Shown piece after piece: positions 1 to 9,028 of a stretch of DNA of 64,000 bases. Numbering within the stretch: position 1 is the stretch's first letter; every line of letters starts with the position of its first letter. Below the pieces are notes generated by a model. The model saw only the letters and a program-made list of their open reading frames with translations. It was not told where the DNA came from and did not search any database. The translations under genes were made by a program, and so were the position numbers. The DNA is from Nocardioides donggukensis (GTDB taxonomy: Bacteria; Actinomycetota; Actinomycetes; Propionibacteriales; Nocardioidaceae): assembly GCF_014842875.1 (NCBI RefSeq), contig NZ_JACYXZ010000001.1:1054001-1118000 (forward strand), in the 5' to 3' direction.

Positions 1-1728
1 GTCACCGGCGCGGTGCAGACCTGGGACGTCGCCCGGGTGGTCGCCTTCGCGCTGACCGTGGTCGACGAGCTCCCCGACCTGCTGCCGGCCGACCTGCGGG
101 AGCGGCAGGGGCTGCCCGACGTGCACACGGCCATGCGCTGGATCCACACCCCGGACGACTGGGCCCAGGTGGGGGCCGCCCGCAAGCGGTTCCGCTTCGA
201 GGAGGCACTGGTCACCCAGCTGCTCCTCGCCCGCCGACGGGCAGCGGTCCGCGCGCTCGGCGCCCGACCGCGCACCGGCGGCGGCCCCCTGCTGGCGACC
301 TTCGACTCCCGGCTGCCGTTCGAGCTCACTCGCGGGCAGGTCGACGTCGGCCGCGAGATCGAGGCGGACCTCGGCCGGGAGCACCCGATGAGCCGCCTGC
401 TGCAGGGCGAGGTCGGCTCCGGCAAGACCCTGGTCGCGCTGCGGGCCATGCTGCGGGTCGTGGACTCGGGCGGGCAGGCCGCGCTGCTGGCCCCGACCGA
501 GGTGCTCGCCCAGCAGCACCACCGCTCGATCACCGCCATGCTCGGCGACCTGGCGGCCGGCGGCATGCTCGGCGGCGCGGAGGAGGGCACCGACGTCGCG
601 CTGCTCACCGGCTCGATGGGCCGCAAGGCCCGGCAGGAGACGATGCTGCGGATGGCGTCGGGGGAGGCGGGGATCGTCGTCGGGACGCACGCACTGCTGG
701 AGGACCGGGTGCAGTTCGCCGACCTCGGCCTCGTCGTCGTCGACGAGCAGCACCGGTTCGGCGTCGAGCAGCGGGCCGCGCTCACGGACAAGGCGGGCAG
801 CCCTCCACACCTGCTGGTGATGACCGCGACCCCGATCCCGCGCACGGTCGCGATGACCGTCTTCGGCGACCTCGAGGTCTCGACCCTGCGCGAGCTGCCC
901 GCCGGTCGGGCTCCCGTCCAGAGCACGGTGGTGCCGCTGCGGGAGCAGCCGCACTGGCTCGAGCGGGTGTGGGCCCGGGTCCGCGAGGAGGCGGGCCGGG
1001 GCCAGCAGACCTACGTGGTCTGCCCCCGGATCGGGGGTGACGAGGCCGAGGAGGGCCAGGTCGACCAGGTCGACGTCACGGAGGAGGGCGCGGTGCTGCC
1101 GGCGGCGCGCGAGGGGGAGCTGTCGGCGGTCGAGGAGGTGGCCCCCCGGCTCGCGGAGGGGCCGCTGGCGGGGCTCAGGGTCGAGCGGCTGCACGGCCGG
1201 CTGCCTGCGGAGGAGAAGGACCGGGTGATGCGGGACTTCGCCGCGGGGAGGATCGACGTCCTGGTCGCCACGACCGTGATCGAGGTGGGCGTGGACGTGG
1301 CCAACGCGACCACGATGGTGCTGCTCGACGCCGACCGGTTCGGTGTCTCGCAGCTGCACCAGCTGCGCGGCCGGGTCGGTCGCGGGGGACTGCCCGGGCT
1401 GTGCCTGCTGGTGTCCCATGCCGAGCCCGGCAGCCAGGCGATGGAGCGGCTCGCCGCGGTCGCCGCGACTGCCGACGGCTTCGAGCTCTCCCGGGTGGAC
1501 CTCGAGCAGCGCCACGAGGGTGACGTGCTCGGCTCCTCCCAGTCCGGCTTCAGGTCCGGCCTGCGCCAGCTGAGGGTGCTGCGCGACGAGAAGACGATCG
1601 TGGCCGCGCGGTCCGAGGCCGAGGCGCTGCTGGCCGAGGACCCGCTGCTGGCCGGCCTCCCGCTGCTGGGCGCGGCCGTCGACGACCTCGAGCGCGACCA
1701 GCGCAGCGACTACCTGGAGCGCTCGTGA
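1..1728 (+). CDS. recG: ATP-dependent DNA helicase RecG (5' end missing)
   Basis: RecG remodels stalled replication forks and branch-migrates Holliday junctions. The frame is open from base 1, so the start lies left of the window; 575 residues are visible of about 700-750 usual, so part of the N-terminal wedge domain is missing. Helicase motifs appear in order: Walker A GEVGSGKT (bases 406-429), the RecG-type DEQH box (742-753), MTATPIPRT (motif III, near 820-846) and QLRGRVGRGG (motif VI, near 1360). The C-terminal HEGDVLGSSQSG stretch is typical of RecG. An acidic insertion (about 1036-1140) lies between the two helicase lobes. The stop overlaps the start of rsmD, so the two are probably translated together. 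Confidence 0.97.
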   Translation, partial: VTGAVQTWDVARVVAFALTVVDELPDLLPADLRERQGLPDVHTAMRWIHTPDDWAQVGAARKRFRFEEALVTQLLLARRRAAVRALGARPRTGGGPLLATFDSRLPFELTRGQVDVGREIEADLGREHPMSRLLQGEVGSGKTLVALRAMLRVVDSGGQAALLAPTEVLAQQHHRSITAMLGDLAAGGMLGGAEEGTDVALLTGSMGRKARQETMLRMASGEAGIVVGTHALLEDRVQFADLGLVVVDEQHRFGVEQRAALTDKAGSPPHLLVMTATPIPRTVAMTVFGDLEVSTLRELPAGRAPVQSTVVPLREQPHWLERVWARVREEAGRGQQTYVVCPRIGGDEAEEGQVDQVDVTEEGAVLPAAREGELSAVEEVAPRLAEGPLAGLRVERLHGRLPAEEKDRVMRDFAAGRIDVLVATTVIEVGVDVANATTMVLLDADRFGVSQLHQLRGRVGRGGLPGLCLLVSHAEPGSQAMERLAAVAATADGFELSRVDLEQRHEGDVLGSSQSGFRSGLRQLRVLRDEKTIVAARSEAEALLAEDPLLAGLPLLGAAVDDLERDQRSDYLERS

Positions 1729-2324
1729 CCCGGATCATCGGCGGCAGCGCCGGCGGGCGACGGCTGCGGACGCCGCCGGGCAGCGCGACCCGGCCCACCA
1801 GCGACCGAGTGCGCGAGGCCTTGTTCTCCGCCCTTGAGGCCAGGGTCGGCACGCTCTCCGGGCTCCGCTTCCTCGACCTCTACGCCGGGTCCGGCGCGAT
1901 CGGCCTCGAGGCCCGGTCCAGGGGAGCCGCCGCGGTCACCCTCGTCGAGCGGGACCGGCGCACCGCCCGGCTGATCTCCGAGAACGCGACCGCACTGGGC
2001 CTGGGCCCGGTGGAGGTGCTGGCCGCGGGCGTCGAGACGACCCTGGCCCGCACCCCGCCCGCGGCGTACGACGTGGTGTTCCTCGACCCGCCCTACCCGA
2101 TGCCCGACGACGACGTGACCGCCGCCCTGACCGCACTGGTCCGGCACGGCTGGGTCGCCCCCGAGGGCATGGTGGTCGTGGAGCGCGGCACCCGGGGGAG
2201 CGACCACGCCTGGCCGGCCGGACTCGAGCACCAGGGTGACAAGAGGTACGGGGAGAGCGTCCTGAGGTATGGTCGCCGGTCGCAGGGGGACAGCGACGAG
2301 CAACACTCACGAGAGGAACGGTAG
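1725..2324 (+). CDS. rsmD: 16S rRNA (guanine966-N2)-methyltransferase RsmD
   Basis: RsmD methylates G966 of 16S rRNA using S-adenosylmethionine. The 199-residue protein has the family N-terminus IIGGSAGGRRL, the RPTSDRVREALF segment, SAM motif I DLYAGSGAIGLEA, and the catalytic motif IV DPPY. The GTG start at 1725 overlaps the recG stop (GTGA). Length matches the family. rsmD-coaD adjacency is common in bacteria and supports the call. The last 15 or so residues are polar and probably not part of the fold. Confidence 0.95.
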   Translation: MTRIIGGSAGGRRLRTPPGSATRPTSDRVREALFSALEARVGTLSGLRFLDLYAGSGAIGLEARSRGAAAVTLVERDRRTARLISENATALGLGPVEVLAAGVETTLARTPPAAYDVVFLDPPYPMPDDDVTAALTALVRHGWVAPEGMVVVERGTRGSDHAWPAGLEHQGDKRYGESVLRYGRRSQGDSDEQHSREER

Positions 2325-2328
2325 GAGC

Positions 2329-2826
2329 GTGCGCAGAGCCGTCTGCCCCGGGTCGTTCGACCCGGTCACCAACGGGCACATCGACATCGTGTCCCGGGCC
2401 TCGTTCCTGTTCGACGAGGTGGTCGTCGCGGTCGGGGTCAACAAGTCCAAGAGTCGCCTGTTCTCCGCCGAGGAGCGGATCGACATGCTGCGGCGGGTGT
2501 GCGCGGACTTCCCGAACGTCACCGTCGACGGCTTCAGCGGCCTGTTGACGACCTTCTGCCAGGAGCGCGACATCCACGCGATCGTGAAGGGACTGCGGGC
2601 CGTGAGCGACTTCGACTACGAGCTCCAGATGGCCCAGATGAACTCCAGCCTGGCCGAGATCGAGACCGTCTTCGTGCCCACCAGCCCGGAGTACTCCTTC
2701 CTCGCCTCCAGCTTGGTCAAGGAGGTGGCGACCTTCGGCGGCGACGTCTCCGGCCTGGTGCCCGGCTTCGTCCACGAGCTGCTCGAGGACCGCCTGGCCG
2801 TGCGGCGCTCGGAGGAGGGGTCGTGA
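2329..2826 (+). CDS. coaD: Phosphopantetheine adenylyltransferase CoaD
   Basis: CoaD makes dephospho-CoA from 4'-phosphopantetheine and ATP, the penultimate step of CoA synthesis. The 165-residue protein begins VRRAVCPGSFDPVTNGHIDI, containing the nucleotidyltransferase T-x-G-H motif. SPEYSFLASSLVKEVA corresponds to the family's ISST-type signature near the C-terminus. I chose GTG 2329, five bases after the rsmD stop, because the family begins immediately before the PGSFDPVTNGH motif; an upstream in-frame start at 2269 would add 20 non-conserved residues overlapping rsmD. The purine-rich stretch GAGAGG (2311-2316) and AGGAG (2323-2327) lie upstream. Confidence 0.96.
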   Translation: MRRAVCPGSFDPVTNGHIDIVSRASFLFDEVVVAVGVNKSKSRLFSAEERIDMLRRVCADFPNVTVDGFSGLLTTFCQERDIHAIVKGLRAVSDFDYELQMAQMNSSLAEIETVFVPTSPEYSFLASSLVKEVATFGGDVSGLVPGFVHELLEDRLAVRRSEEGS

Positions 2827-3359
2827 ACGAGGAGGTACGCCGCGAGGTCGAGGCCCTGCGGAGCGCCGTCCGGGACGCGCGATCGATGCCGATGTCGGCC
2901 TCCGCGGTGGTCAACCGCGGGGAGCTGCTCGACGCGATCGACCGTCTCGAGGTGGCGCTGAACGCCGCCGGCGCCGAGTCCGCGGACGTCGTGGCCCGCC
3001 GAGACGAGGTGCTGGCCGAGGGCGAGTCGATCGCCATCGAGGTGGTCCGGCAGGCCGAGCTCCGACGCGACACGCTGGTCTCGGACTCCGAGGTGTTCCG
3101 GCTGGCCCAGCGCGAGGCGGACCGGATCCTCTCCGAGGCCCGGACCGAGTCCGCCGCGCTGCGCAAGGAGGTCGACTCCTACGTCGAGCAGCGCTTCGCC
3201 CAGTTCGAGCACACCCTCGAGCGGACGCTGTCGGAGGTGCGGCGCGGCATCGTGCACCTGACCGGCAGCAGCCAGTTCGACCAGCCCGGCACCCAACCCG
3301 ACTCCAGGCCGGACGCCCAGCCCGACGACGTTTTGCCCACCGACCCGGACACCGGGTAA
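2823..3359 (+). CDS. Coiled-coil DivIVA/SepIVA-like septation protein
   Basis: The 178-residue hydrophilic protein starts at GTG 2823 in a 4-base overlap with coaD. Residues about 20-145 are almost entirely charged heptad-like helix (for example RREADRILSEARTESAALRK), followed by a Pro/Asp/Gln-rich tail. There is no membrane segment. Position (between coaD and yceD-rpmF-rnc-mutM) and character match mycobacterial Rv2927c, known as SepIVA, a DivIVA-like septation factor; other annotations call such proteins 'ATP synthase F0 subunit B-like'. What I see is the coiled coil and the locus; the septation role is inference. Confidence 0.7.
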   Translation: MNEEVRREVEALRSAVRDARSMPMSASAVVNRGELLDAIDRLEVALNAAGAESADVVARRDEVLAEGESIAIEVVRQAELRRDTLVSDSEVFRLAQREADRILSEARTESAALRKEVDSYVEQRFAQFEHTLERTLSEVRRGIVHLTGSSQFDQPGTQPDSRPDAQPDDVLPTDPDTG

Positions 3360-3362
3360 ACT
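3333..3362 (+). promoter_or_regulatory. Candidate sigma70-type promoter for yceD-rpmF-rnc
   Basis: TTGCCC (3333-3338) and TAAACT (3357-3362) are separated by 18 bases, at the end of the coiled-coil gene and just before yceD. Each box matches the consensus in four of six positions. The TAAACTCGG context recurs as CAAACTCGG before rplS (27097). Confidence 0.5.
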
Positions 3363-3376
3363 CGGGCCGATTTGTC

Positions 3377-3967
3377 GTGCCCGGAATTGATGACGTGAGA
3401 ACCCCACACTTGGACCCGAGAGCGCCGCTCGTGCTCGATACCCGCGAGCTCGGCCGACGCCCGGGGTCCCAGCGTGAGGTCGAGCAGACCGTTCCGGCGC
3501 CGGCGGATCTTGGCATCGAAGTCCTTGCCGTCCCCGAGGGATCGCCGGTCGTGCTCGACCTGCGGCTCGAGGCGGTCATGGAGGGCGTCCTGGTCACGGG
3601 CACGGCTACGGCCGGGCTCGCCGGCGAGTGCGTACGCTGCCTGGATGCGGTCACCGACGAGGTCGAGGCCCGGTTCCAGGAGCTGTACGTCTACGACGAC
3701 GACGGGGACTCCCGACAGGGGGACGACCAGGACGACGATGTCAGCCGGCTCGAACGGGACCTGCTGGATCTCGAACCGGTGCTGCGTGATGCGGTGGTGC
3801 TCGCACTGCCGTTCCAGCCCTTGTGCGAGGAGGACTGTCCCGGGTTGTGCACCGAGTGCGGTGCGCGACTGGCGGACGATCCCGATCACGGGCACGAGGA
3901 CCCGGTCGACCCACGGTGGGCCGGCCTGGCGGCACTACGGCAGGACCCGGGCGACGCCCCGGCGTGA
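3377..3967 (+). CDS. DUF177/YceD family protein (23S rRNA accumulation)
   Basis: YceD-family proteins are encoded beside rpmF in most bacteria and are linked to 23S rRNA accumulation. This 196-residue protein has the family start PLVLDTRELGRRPGS, a CVRC pair in the middle, an acidic stretch, and a C-terminal Cys cluster with the spacing C-x3-C-x3-C-x2-C (CEEDCPGLCTEC), likely a metal site. GTG 3377 is taken as start; GTG 3395 is also possible and would remove six residues. The nearby promoter places the transcription start within about 10-25 bases of either. rpmF lies 129 bases downstream. Confidence 0.88.
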   Translation: MPGIDDVRTPHLDPRAPLVLDTRELGRRPGSQREVEQTVPAPADLGIEVLAVPEGSPVVLDLRLEAVMEGVLVTGTATAGLAGECVRCLDAVTDEVEARFQELYVYDDDGDSRQGDDQDDDVSRLERDLLDLEPVLRDAVVLALPFQPLCEEDCPGLCTECGARLADDPDHGHEDPVDPRWAGLAALRQDPGDAPA

Positions 3968-4096
3968 GCCAGCAGGACCAGAACGACCCGGGCACGATCC
4001 GGCACGACCCAGCGCTCGACCGAGCACCGACTGGGTGCACGACCACCTGAACGACATGACCCGTCCGGCCCGCCGGACGAGATCGAGGAGAGAACA

Positions 4097-4282
4097 GTGG
4101 CAGTCCCGAAGCGGAAGATGTCGCGCAGCAACACCCGCCACCGTCGCTCGCAGTGGAAGGCCGCCGTGCCGTCCCTGGTGACGTGCGCCAACCCTGCGTG
4201 CGGCGCCAAGCACCTCCCGCACCGCGCGTGCGGCGCGTGCGGCCAGTATGGCGCCAAGGCCGACCGTCGCCAGGTCCTCTGA
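4097..4282 (+). CDS. rpmF: 50S ribosomal protein L32
   Basis: A 61-residue basic protein starting [20 protein letters not shown], diagnostic of L32. It is the zinc-binding form: CANPAC and CGAC give four cysteines for a zinc ribbon. Start is GTG 4097 with a good Shine-Dalgarno GAGGAG (4085-4090). It sits in the classical yceD-rpmF-rnc-mutM order. The 3' end is overlapped by the only canonical start available for rnc. Confidence 0.97.
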   Translation: MAVPKRKMSRSNTRHRRSQWKAAVPSLVTCANPACGAKHLPHRACGACGQYGAKADRRQVL

Positions 4283-5081
4283 CCACGTCGCTCCCCTGAC
4301 CACCTACGCCGAGCTGCGGGCCGCGCTCGGGAATCCGGACCTGGATCCCGAGCTCCTCGAGCGCGCCCTGACGCACCGGTCCTACGCCTACGAGAACGGT
4401 GGGCTCCCGACCAACGAGCGCCTGGAGTTCCTCGGCGACTCGGTCCTCGGCGTGGTGGTCACCGAGACGCTCTACCGCAGCCACCCGGACCTCTCCGAGG
4501 GACGGCTGGCCAAGCTGCGTGCGGCCGTGGTCAACGCCCGCGCGCTCGCGGAGGTCGCCCTCACGATCGGCCTGGGCGAGCACGTCAAGCTGGGTCGCGG
4601 GGAGGAGTCCACCGGTGGCCGCGAGAAGGCGTCGATCCTCTCCGACACCGTGGAGGCGGTGATCGGCGCCGTCTACATCTCCGCCGGCTTCGAGCAGTCC
4701 TGCCAGGTCGTGCACCTGCTGTTCGACCCGCTCATGGAGGCCGCTGCCGGCCTGGGCGCCGGCCTGGACTGGAAGACCTCCCTGCAGGAGCTGTCCGCCG
4801 AGCACTCGCTCGGGGTGCCGGAGTACGTCATCGAGGCGGCCGGGCCCGACCACATGAAGTCGTTCACCGCCCAGGTGCGGGTGGGGGAGCGGCTCTACGG
4901 CCACGGCGTGGGCCGGTCGAAGAAGGAGGCGGAGCAGCAGGCCGCCGAGACCGCCTACGGCGAGATCGTCGAGGTCGCCGGCACCGCCGGGCCGAACGGG
5001 ACCGCCCCGGCGTCCGAGTGCGACTCTGGCGTCGATTCTGGGCTCGACTCTGGCCAGACCCCCGCACCCGTGGCCGACTGA
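4248..5081 (+). CDS. rnc: Ribonuclease III
   Basis: RNase III cleaves double-stranded RNA in rRNA processing and mRNA turnover. The catalytic domain has the signature [13 protein letters not shown] and the second acidic site [12 protein letters not shown]; the C-terminal dsRNA-binding domain starts at [12 protein letters not shown] and ends near [17 protein letters not shown] non-conserved tail of about 30 residues follows. The only ATG/GTG/TTG start upstream of the conserved region is ATG 4248, which overlaps rpmF by 35 bases and lacks a clear ribosome-binding site. The conserved region begins around CTG 4296 ([13 protein letters not shown]), so the true start is uncertain. Confidence 0.93.
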   Translation: MAPRPTVARSSDHVAPLTTYAELRAALGNPDLDPELLERALTHRSYAYENGGLPTNERLEFLGDSVLGVVVTETLYRSHPDLSEGRLAKLRAAVVNARALAEVALTIGLGEHVKLGRGEESTGGREKASILSDTVEAVIGAVYISAGFEQSCQVVHLLFDPLMEAAAGLGAGLDWKTSLQELSAEHSLGVPEYVIEAAGPDHMKSFTAQVRVGERLYGHGVGRSKKEAEQQAAETAYGEIVEVAGTAGPNGTAPASECDSGVDSGLDSGQTPAPVAD

Positions 5082-5088
5082 GCCCACC

Positions 5089-5964
5089 GTGCCCGAGCTG
5101 CCCGAGGTCGAGGTGGTCCGTCGCGGGCTGGAGGCGCACGCGGTCGGTGCCGCCGTCGCCGGCGTCGAGGTCCGGCACCCCCGACCGGTGCGACGTGACG
5201 CCGGTGGCCCGACGGGCTTCGCCGCCGCGCTCACCGGCCGGACCGTGCTCGCGGCCCGGCGGCGCGGCAAGTACCTCTGGCTCCCCCTCGACTCCGGCGA
5301 CGCCCTGCTGGCGCACCTGGGGATGAGCGGCCAGCTGCTGGTGCAGCCGCCCGGGGCACCGGACGAGACCCACCTGCGAGTGCGCCTGGCCCTGTCCGGC
5401 CCCGAGCCGGGCGACGACCGGGAGCTGCGGTTCGTGGACCAGCGGATGTTCGGCGGGATGCTCGTCTCGCCCGCGGGCGCCGAGCTGCCCACGGAGATCG
5501 CCCACATCGCCCGGGACCTCCTCGACCCGGAGTTCGACCTGGAGGAGTTCGCGCGCCGCGTGCGCCGGCGTACCGCCGGGATCAAGCGGCTGCTGCTCGA
5601 CCAGACGCTGGTCAGCGGGGTCGGCAACATCTACGCCGACGAGGCCCTGTGGCGGGCCGGGCTGCACGGCGACCGGCCCGGCGACCGGCTCACCCGGGCC
5701 CAGGTGCTCGACCTCGCCCGGCACGCCTGCGAGGTCATGCGGGCCGCGCTCGCCGAGGGCGGCACGTCCTTCGACGCGCTGTACGTCAACGTGAACGGGC
5801 AGAGCGGCTACTTCGACCGGTCCCTGTCGGCCTACGGGCGCGAGAACGAGCCCTGCGACCGGTGCGGGACCCCGATCCGCCGGGCGGCCTTCATGAACCG
5901 CTCGTCGTTCTTCTGCCCGACCTGTCAGAGGCCGCCGCGGGCCAGGCGGGCCCGAGGGGCCTGA
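5089..5964 (+). CDS. mutM: Formamidopyrimidine-DNA glycosylase (Fpg/MutM)
   Basis: MutM removes oxidised purines such as 8-oxoguanine and cuts the resulting abasic site. The 291-residue protein starts PELPEVEVV, with the catalytic proline and glutamate directly after the start (GTG 5089). RRRGKYLWL carries the conserved lysine; [18 protein letters not shown] is the helix-two-turn-helix signature; the C-terminal zinc finger has CDRC and CPTC. The gene begins seven bases after rnc. Confidence 0.96.
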   Translation: MPELPEVEVVRRGLEAHAVGAAVAGVEVRHPRPVRRDAGGPTGFAAALTGRTVLAARRRGKYLWLPLDSGDALLAHLGMSGQLLVQPPGAPDETHLRVRLALSGPEPGDDRELRFVDQRMFGGMLVSPAGAELPTEIAHIARDLLDPEFDLEEFARRVRRRTAGIKRLLLDQTLVSGVGNIYADEALWRAGLHGDRPGDRLTRAQVLDLARHACEVMRAALAEGGTSFDALYVNVNGQSGYFDRSLSAYGRENEPCDRCGTPIRRAAFMNRSSFFCPTCQRPPRARRARGA

Positions 5965-6058
5965 CGGCATTGACTGCCCGGTGCTGCGGTGGGACGCTTG
6001 AAGACGGCCCGGTACCGGACCGCGGCCCCTCGACACTCCTCATCCTCGGAGGCTAGGC

Positions 6059-6271
6059 ATGGCCAAGGCGCTCCTCGGCTACATGAGCAGCGACCAGCGC
6101 AATCCCGCACGTCAGGTGGCCGAACGTCTGGCCGCCGAGAACCGGAGCCTCCGGGGCCGACTGGCCGACCTCGAAGCGCAGGTGGCACGACTGCAGCAGG
6201 AGAACGCGTCGCTGACCGCCGCCCAGGCCGCGGCGCTCCTCGAGCCCATCGAGGAGATGCAGCCGGTCTGA
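6059..6271 (+). CDS. Small coiled-coil (leucine-zipper-like) protein, unknown function
   Basis: A 70-residue protein with an excellent ribosome-binding site, GGAGG at 6048-6052 six bases before ATG 6059. Residues about 18-62 form one continuous amphipathic helix (AERLAAENRSLRGRLADLEA then VARLQQENASL) with Leu/Val at heptad positions, so a parallel dimeric coiled coil is likely. There is no DNA-binding basic region, signal peptide or membrane segment. I do not recognise the family. It stands alone between mutM and the MFS gene. Confidence 0.75.
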   Translation: MAKALLGYMSSDQRNPARQVAERLAAENRSLRGRLADLEAQVARLQQENASLTAAQAAALLEPIEEMQPV

Positions 6272-6342
6272 CCGGCCCGCGCCGCCGAGCCCCTCGCGGG
6301 GCGGCGACGGCACCGGGGGTGACGCGGGGTCACCGATCCCCG

Positions 6343-6348
6343 TAGCGT
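6343..6348 (+). promoter_or_regulatory. -10 element TAGCGT, likely leaderless MFS transcript
   Basis: TAGCGT ends nine bases before GTG 6358. The same hexamer precedes three other genes here at 7-base spacing. No convincing -35 box was seen. Confidence 0.5.
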
Positions 6349-6357
6349 GCGGTTCTT

Positions 6358-7608
6358 GTGAATCGGGTCATGGAGACGGTGGCGCCCGCCCGGATGGGCC
6401 GCGACTTCCGCTGGCTCCTCGGGGCGTCCTGGGCCACCAACATCGGCGACGGGCTGGCCCTGGCCGCCGGCCCCCTGCTGATCGCCTCCCAGACCCGCAG
6501 CCCCGAGCTGGTCGCCTCCGCGGTGCTCCTGCAACGCCTGCCCTGGCTGCTCTTCGGCCTGTACGCCGGGGCGATCGCCGACCGGGTGAACCGACGCCTG
6601 CTGGTGGCGTCGGTCGACCTGGCCCGGGCCGGGGTGCTGGCCGCGCTCGCGACGACGATCGCCACCGGGGTGGTCGACATCGCGGTGGTGCTCTCGGCGA
6701 TGTTCCTCCTGGGCGTCGCCGAGGTGTTCGCGGACACCACGACCGGGACGCTGCTGCCGATGGTGGTCGAGAAGGCCGACCTCGGCCTCGGCAACGCCCG
6801 GATCATGGCCGGGATGATCACCGCCAACCAGATGGTCGGCCCCCCGATCGGTGCGGCGCTGTTCGCGGCCGGCATGGCGTGGCCGTTCGTGGTGCAGGGC
6901 GTCTGCGTGGCGCTGGGCGCGGTGCTGATCTCCCGGATGGCGATCCGCCCCCCATCGGCGCCCGCCCGACGCAGCCCCTCCCGGCAGCAGATCCGCGAGG
7001 GCTTCCGGTGGACGTGGAACCACCCTCCGGTGCGCACGCTGACGATCGCGATCGTGACCTTCAACGTGACCTTCGGCGCCGCGTTCTCGGTCCTGGTGCT
7101 CTACTCCATCGAGGTGCTGGGCAGGGGGGAGGTCGGCTTCGGACTGCTCACCAGCGTCGGTGCCGTCGGCGGACTCGTGGGCACGCTGGGCTACGGCTGG
7201 CTGGAGCGGACCCTCGGCCTGGCCCTGATGATGCGCATCGGCCTGGTCATCGAGACGTTCACCCACCTGGCCCTGGCCCTCAACACCTCGTTCGCGGTCG
7301 CCCTGGTGATCCTGTTCGTCTTCGGCGCGCACGCGTTCGTGTGGGGCACCACCTCGCGGACCATCCGCATGCGGGCCGTGCCGACGCACTTCCAGGGCAG
7401 GGTGGGCAGCGTCTACCTGGTCGGGGTTTTCGCCGGGCTCGTGGTGGGCTCGGCGCTGGGCGGCGTCCTGGCCGGCGCCTTCGGCGTGCCGGCCGCGTTC
7501 TGGTTCGCCTTCGCGGGCTCGGCCGTGATCCTGGTCCTGATCTGGAGCCAGCTCGACCACATCGCGCATCTCGACGAGCCGCACGATCTGCCCCCTGCAG
7601 CCGGCTGA
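6358..7608 (+). CDS. MFS transporter (MFS_3/EntS-like efflux protein)
   Basis: A 416-residue membrane protein with about 11-12 hydrophobic segments spread over the whole length. The segment GLYAGAIADRVNRRLLV fits the MFS signature loop between helices 2 and 3. The overall look is the drug/siderophore exporter branch (EntS-like). Start is GTG 6358, next to a -10 element; ATG 6370 is the alternative. No regulator is adjacent. The substrate cannot be told; the following glycolate-type oxidase does not obviously need it. Confidence 0.85.
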   Translation: MNRVMETVAPARMGRDFRWLLGASWATNIGDGLALAAGPLLIASQTRSPELVASAVLLQRLPWLLFGLYAGAIADRVNRRLLVASVDLARAGVLAALATTIATGVVDIAVVLSAMFLLGVAEVFADTTTGTLLPMVVEKADLGLGNARIMAGMITANQMVGPPIGAALFAAGMAWPFVVQGVCVALGAVLISRMAIRPPSAPARRSPSRQQIREGFRWTWNHPPVRTLTIAIVTFNVTFGAAFSVLVLYSIEVLGRGEVGFGLLTSVGAVGGLVGTLGYGWLERTLGLALMMRIGLVIETFTHLALALNTSFAVALVILFVFGAHAFVWGTTSRTIRMRAVPTHFQGRVGSVYLVGVFAGLVVGSALGGVLAGAFGVPAAFWFAFAGSAVILVLIWSQLDHIAHLDEPHDLPPAAG

Positions 7609-7647
7609 GCCCTCCCGCTCCTCGCCACCCGGTGGTTCCATGGGGGC

Positions 7648-9018
7648 ATGGACCGGCTCGGAGATCTCCACGACCTCGTCGCCGCGCTGCCGGACGGGGT
7701 GGTGCTCACCGACCCCGACCGCATCGAGGGCTACCGCCACGACTACACCCGGGACCCGACCACCGGCACGCCGCTCGCGGTGGTCCGCCCCGAGGACGCC
7801 GCGCAGGTGCAGGTCGCGGTCCGCTGGGCGGCGGCGCACCGGGTGCCGGTGGTGCCGCGCGGTGCCGGGACCGGGCTGTCGGGGGGCTCCAGTGCCCTCG
7901 ACGGGGCGCTGACCCTCAGCCTGGACCGGATGCGAGCGGTCGAGGTCGACCCCGACTGCCAGGTCGCGGTCGCCGAGCCCGGGGCGTTCAACGCCGAGGT
8001 GAAGGCGGCGGCGGCCGAGCACGGCCTGTGGTACCCGCCCGACCCGTCCTCGTTCGAGATCTGCTCCATCGGTGGCAACGTCGCCACCAACGCGGGCGGG
8101 CTGTGCTGTGTCAAGTACGGCGTGACCACCGACTACGTGCTCGGGCTGGACGTGGTGCTCGCCGACGGATCGCTGGTCACGCTGGGCGGCCCGCGGATCA
8201 AGGACGTCGCCGGCCTCAGCCTGCTCAAGCTGTTCGTGGGCAGCGAGGGCACGCTCGGGGTGATCACCCGGGTGATCCTGCGGCTGGTCCCCGGTCAGGG
8301 CCGGCCGTCGACGATGGTGGCCTCCTTCCCCACCGTCGAGGCCGCTGCCCGGGCCGTGGTCGGGGTCCGGCGCCGACTCCGGCCGTCGATGATGGAGCTC
8401 ATGGACCGGGCCTCGATCAACGCCGTCGAGGACCACCGGCCGATGGGGCTGGACCGGGACGCGGGGGCGCTGCTGCTCGCCCAGTCCGACGCTCCGGGCG
8501 ACGTGCGGGACGCGGAGATCGCCACCCTCCGCACGGTGTGCGAGCAGGAGGGCGCGGCCGACGTCTTCTCGACCGACGACCCCGACGAGGGCGAGATGTT
8601 CGTGCAGGCACGCCGGATAGCGATCCCCGCCATCGAGACCCGGGGCGCGCTCCTGCTCGAGGACGTCGGCGCGCCGATCCCGCTGCTGCCCGACCTGCTC
8701 CGGGCGATCGCCGCGATCGCCGCCGAGCACGAGGTGGAGATCCCGGTCATCGCCCACGCGGGCGACGGCAACACCCACCCGATCGTCGTCTACGACCCCA
8801 CGGATGCGGCCTCCGAGAAGCGGGCCCGGCTGGCCTTCGACGCGGTGATGCAGGCCGCGATCGCCCTGGGCGGCACGATCACCGGCGAGCACGGTGTGGG
8901 GCGGGCCAAGAAGGCCGCCCTCCCCGACCAGCTCGGACCCGAGGTGATGGCCCTGAACCGACGGGTGAAGGACGCCCTCGACCCGGACGGCATCCTCAAC
9001 CCCGGCGCGGTTCTGTAG
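7648..9018 (+). CDS. FAD-linked oxidase, glycolate oxidase GlcD type
   Basis: A 456-residue flavoprotein of the FAD_binding_4 / FAD-oxidase_C family, whose members oxidise glycolate or D-lactate-type 2-hydroxy acids. The FAD motif VPRGAGTGLSGGSSAL is at about residue 72-87; a second FAD segment is SIGGNVATNAGG. The C-terminal domain ends with ITGEHGVGRAKK and LDPDGILNPGAVL, as in GlcD. No GlcE/GlcF partners are beside it. An aminotransferase of the alanine-glyoxylate class starts 10 bases after its stop, consistent with glycolate to glyoxylate to glycine conversion (inference). Confidence 0.88.
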   Translation: MDRLGDLHDLVAALPDGVVLTDPDRIEGYRHDYTRDPTTGTPLAVVRPEDAAQVQVAVRWAAAHRVPVVPRGAGTGLSGGSSALDGALTLSLDRMRAVEVDPDCQVAVAEPGAFNAEVKAAAAEHGLWYPPDPSSFEICSIGGNVATNAGGLCCVKYGVTTDYVLGLDVVLADGSLVTLGGPRIKDVAGLSLLKLFVGSEGTLGVITRVILRLVPGQGRPSTMVASFPTVEAAARAVVGVRRRLRPSMMELMDRASINAVEDHRPMGLDRDAGALLLAQSDAPGDVRDAEIATLRTVCEQEGAADVFSTDDPDEGEMFVQARRIAIPAIETRGALLLEDVGAPIPLLPDLLRAIAAIAAEHEVEIPVIAHAGDGNTHPIVVYDPTDAASEKRARLAFDAVMQAAIALGGTITGEHGVGRAKKAALPDQLGPEVMALNRRVKDALDPDGILNPGAVL

Positions 9019-9021
9019 CGT
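9016..9021 (+). promoter_or_regulatory. -10 element TAGCGT overlapping the upstream stop codon
   Basis: TAGCGT lies seven bases before ATG 9029; its first three bases are the stop codon of the FAD oxidase. Suggests a leaderless transcript for the aminotransferase. Confidence 0.5.
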
Positions 9022-9028
9022 CGGGGCC

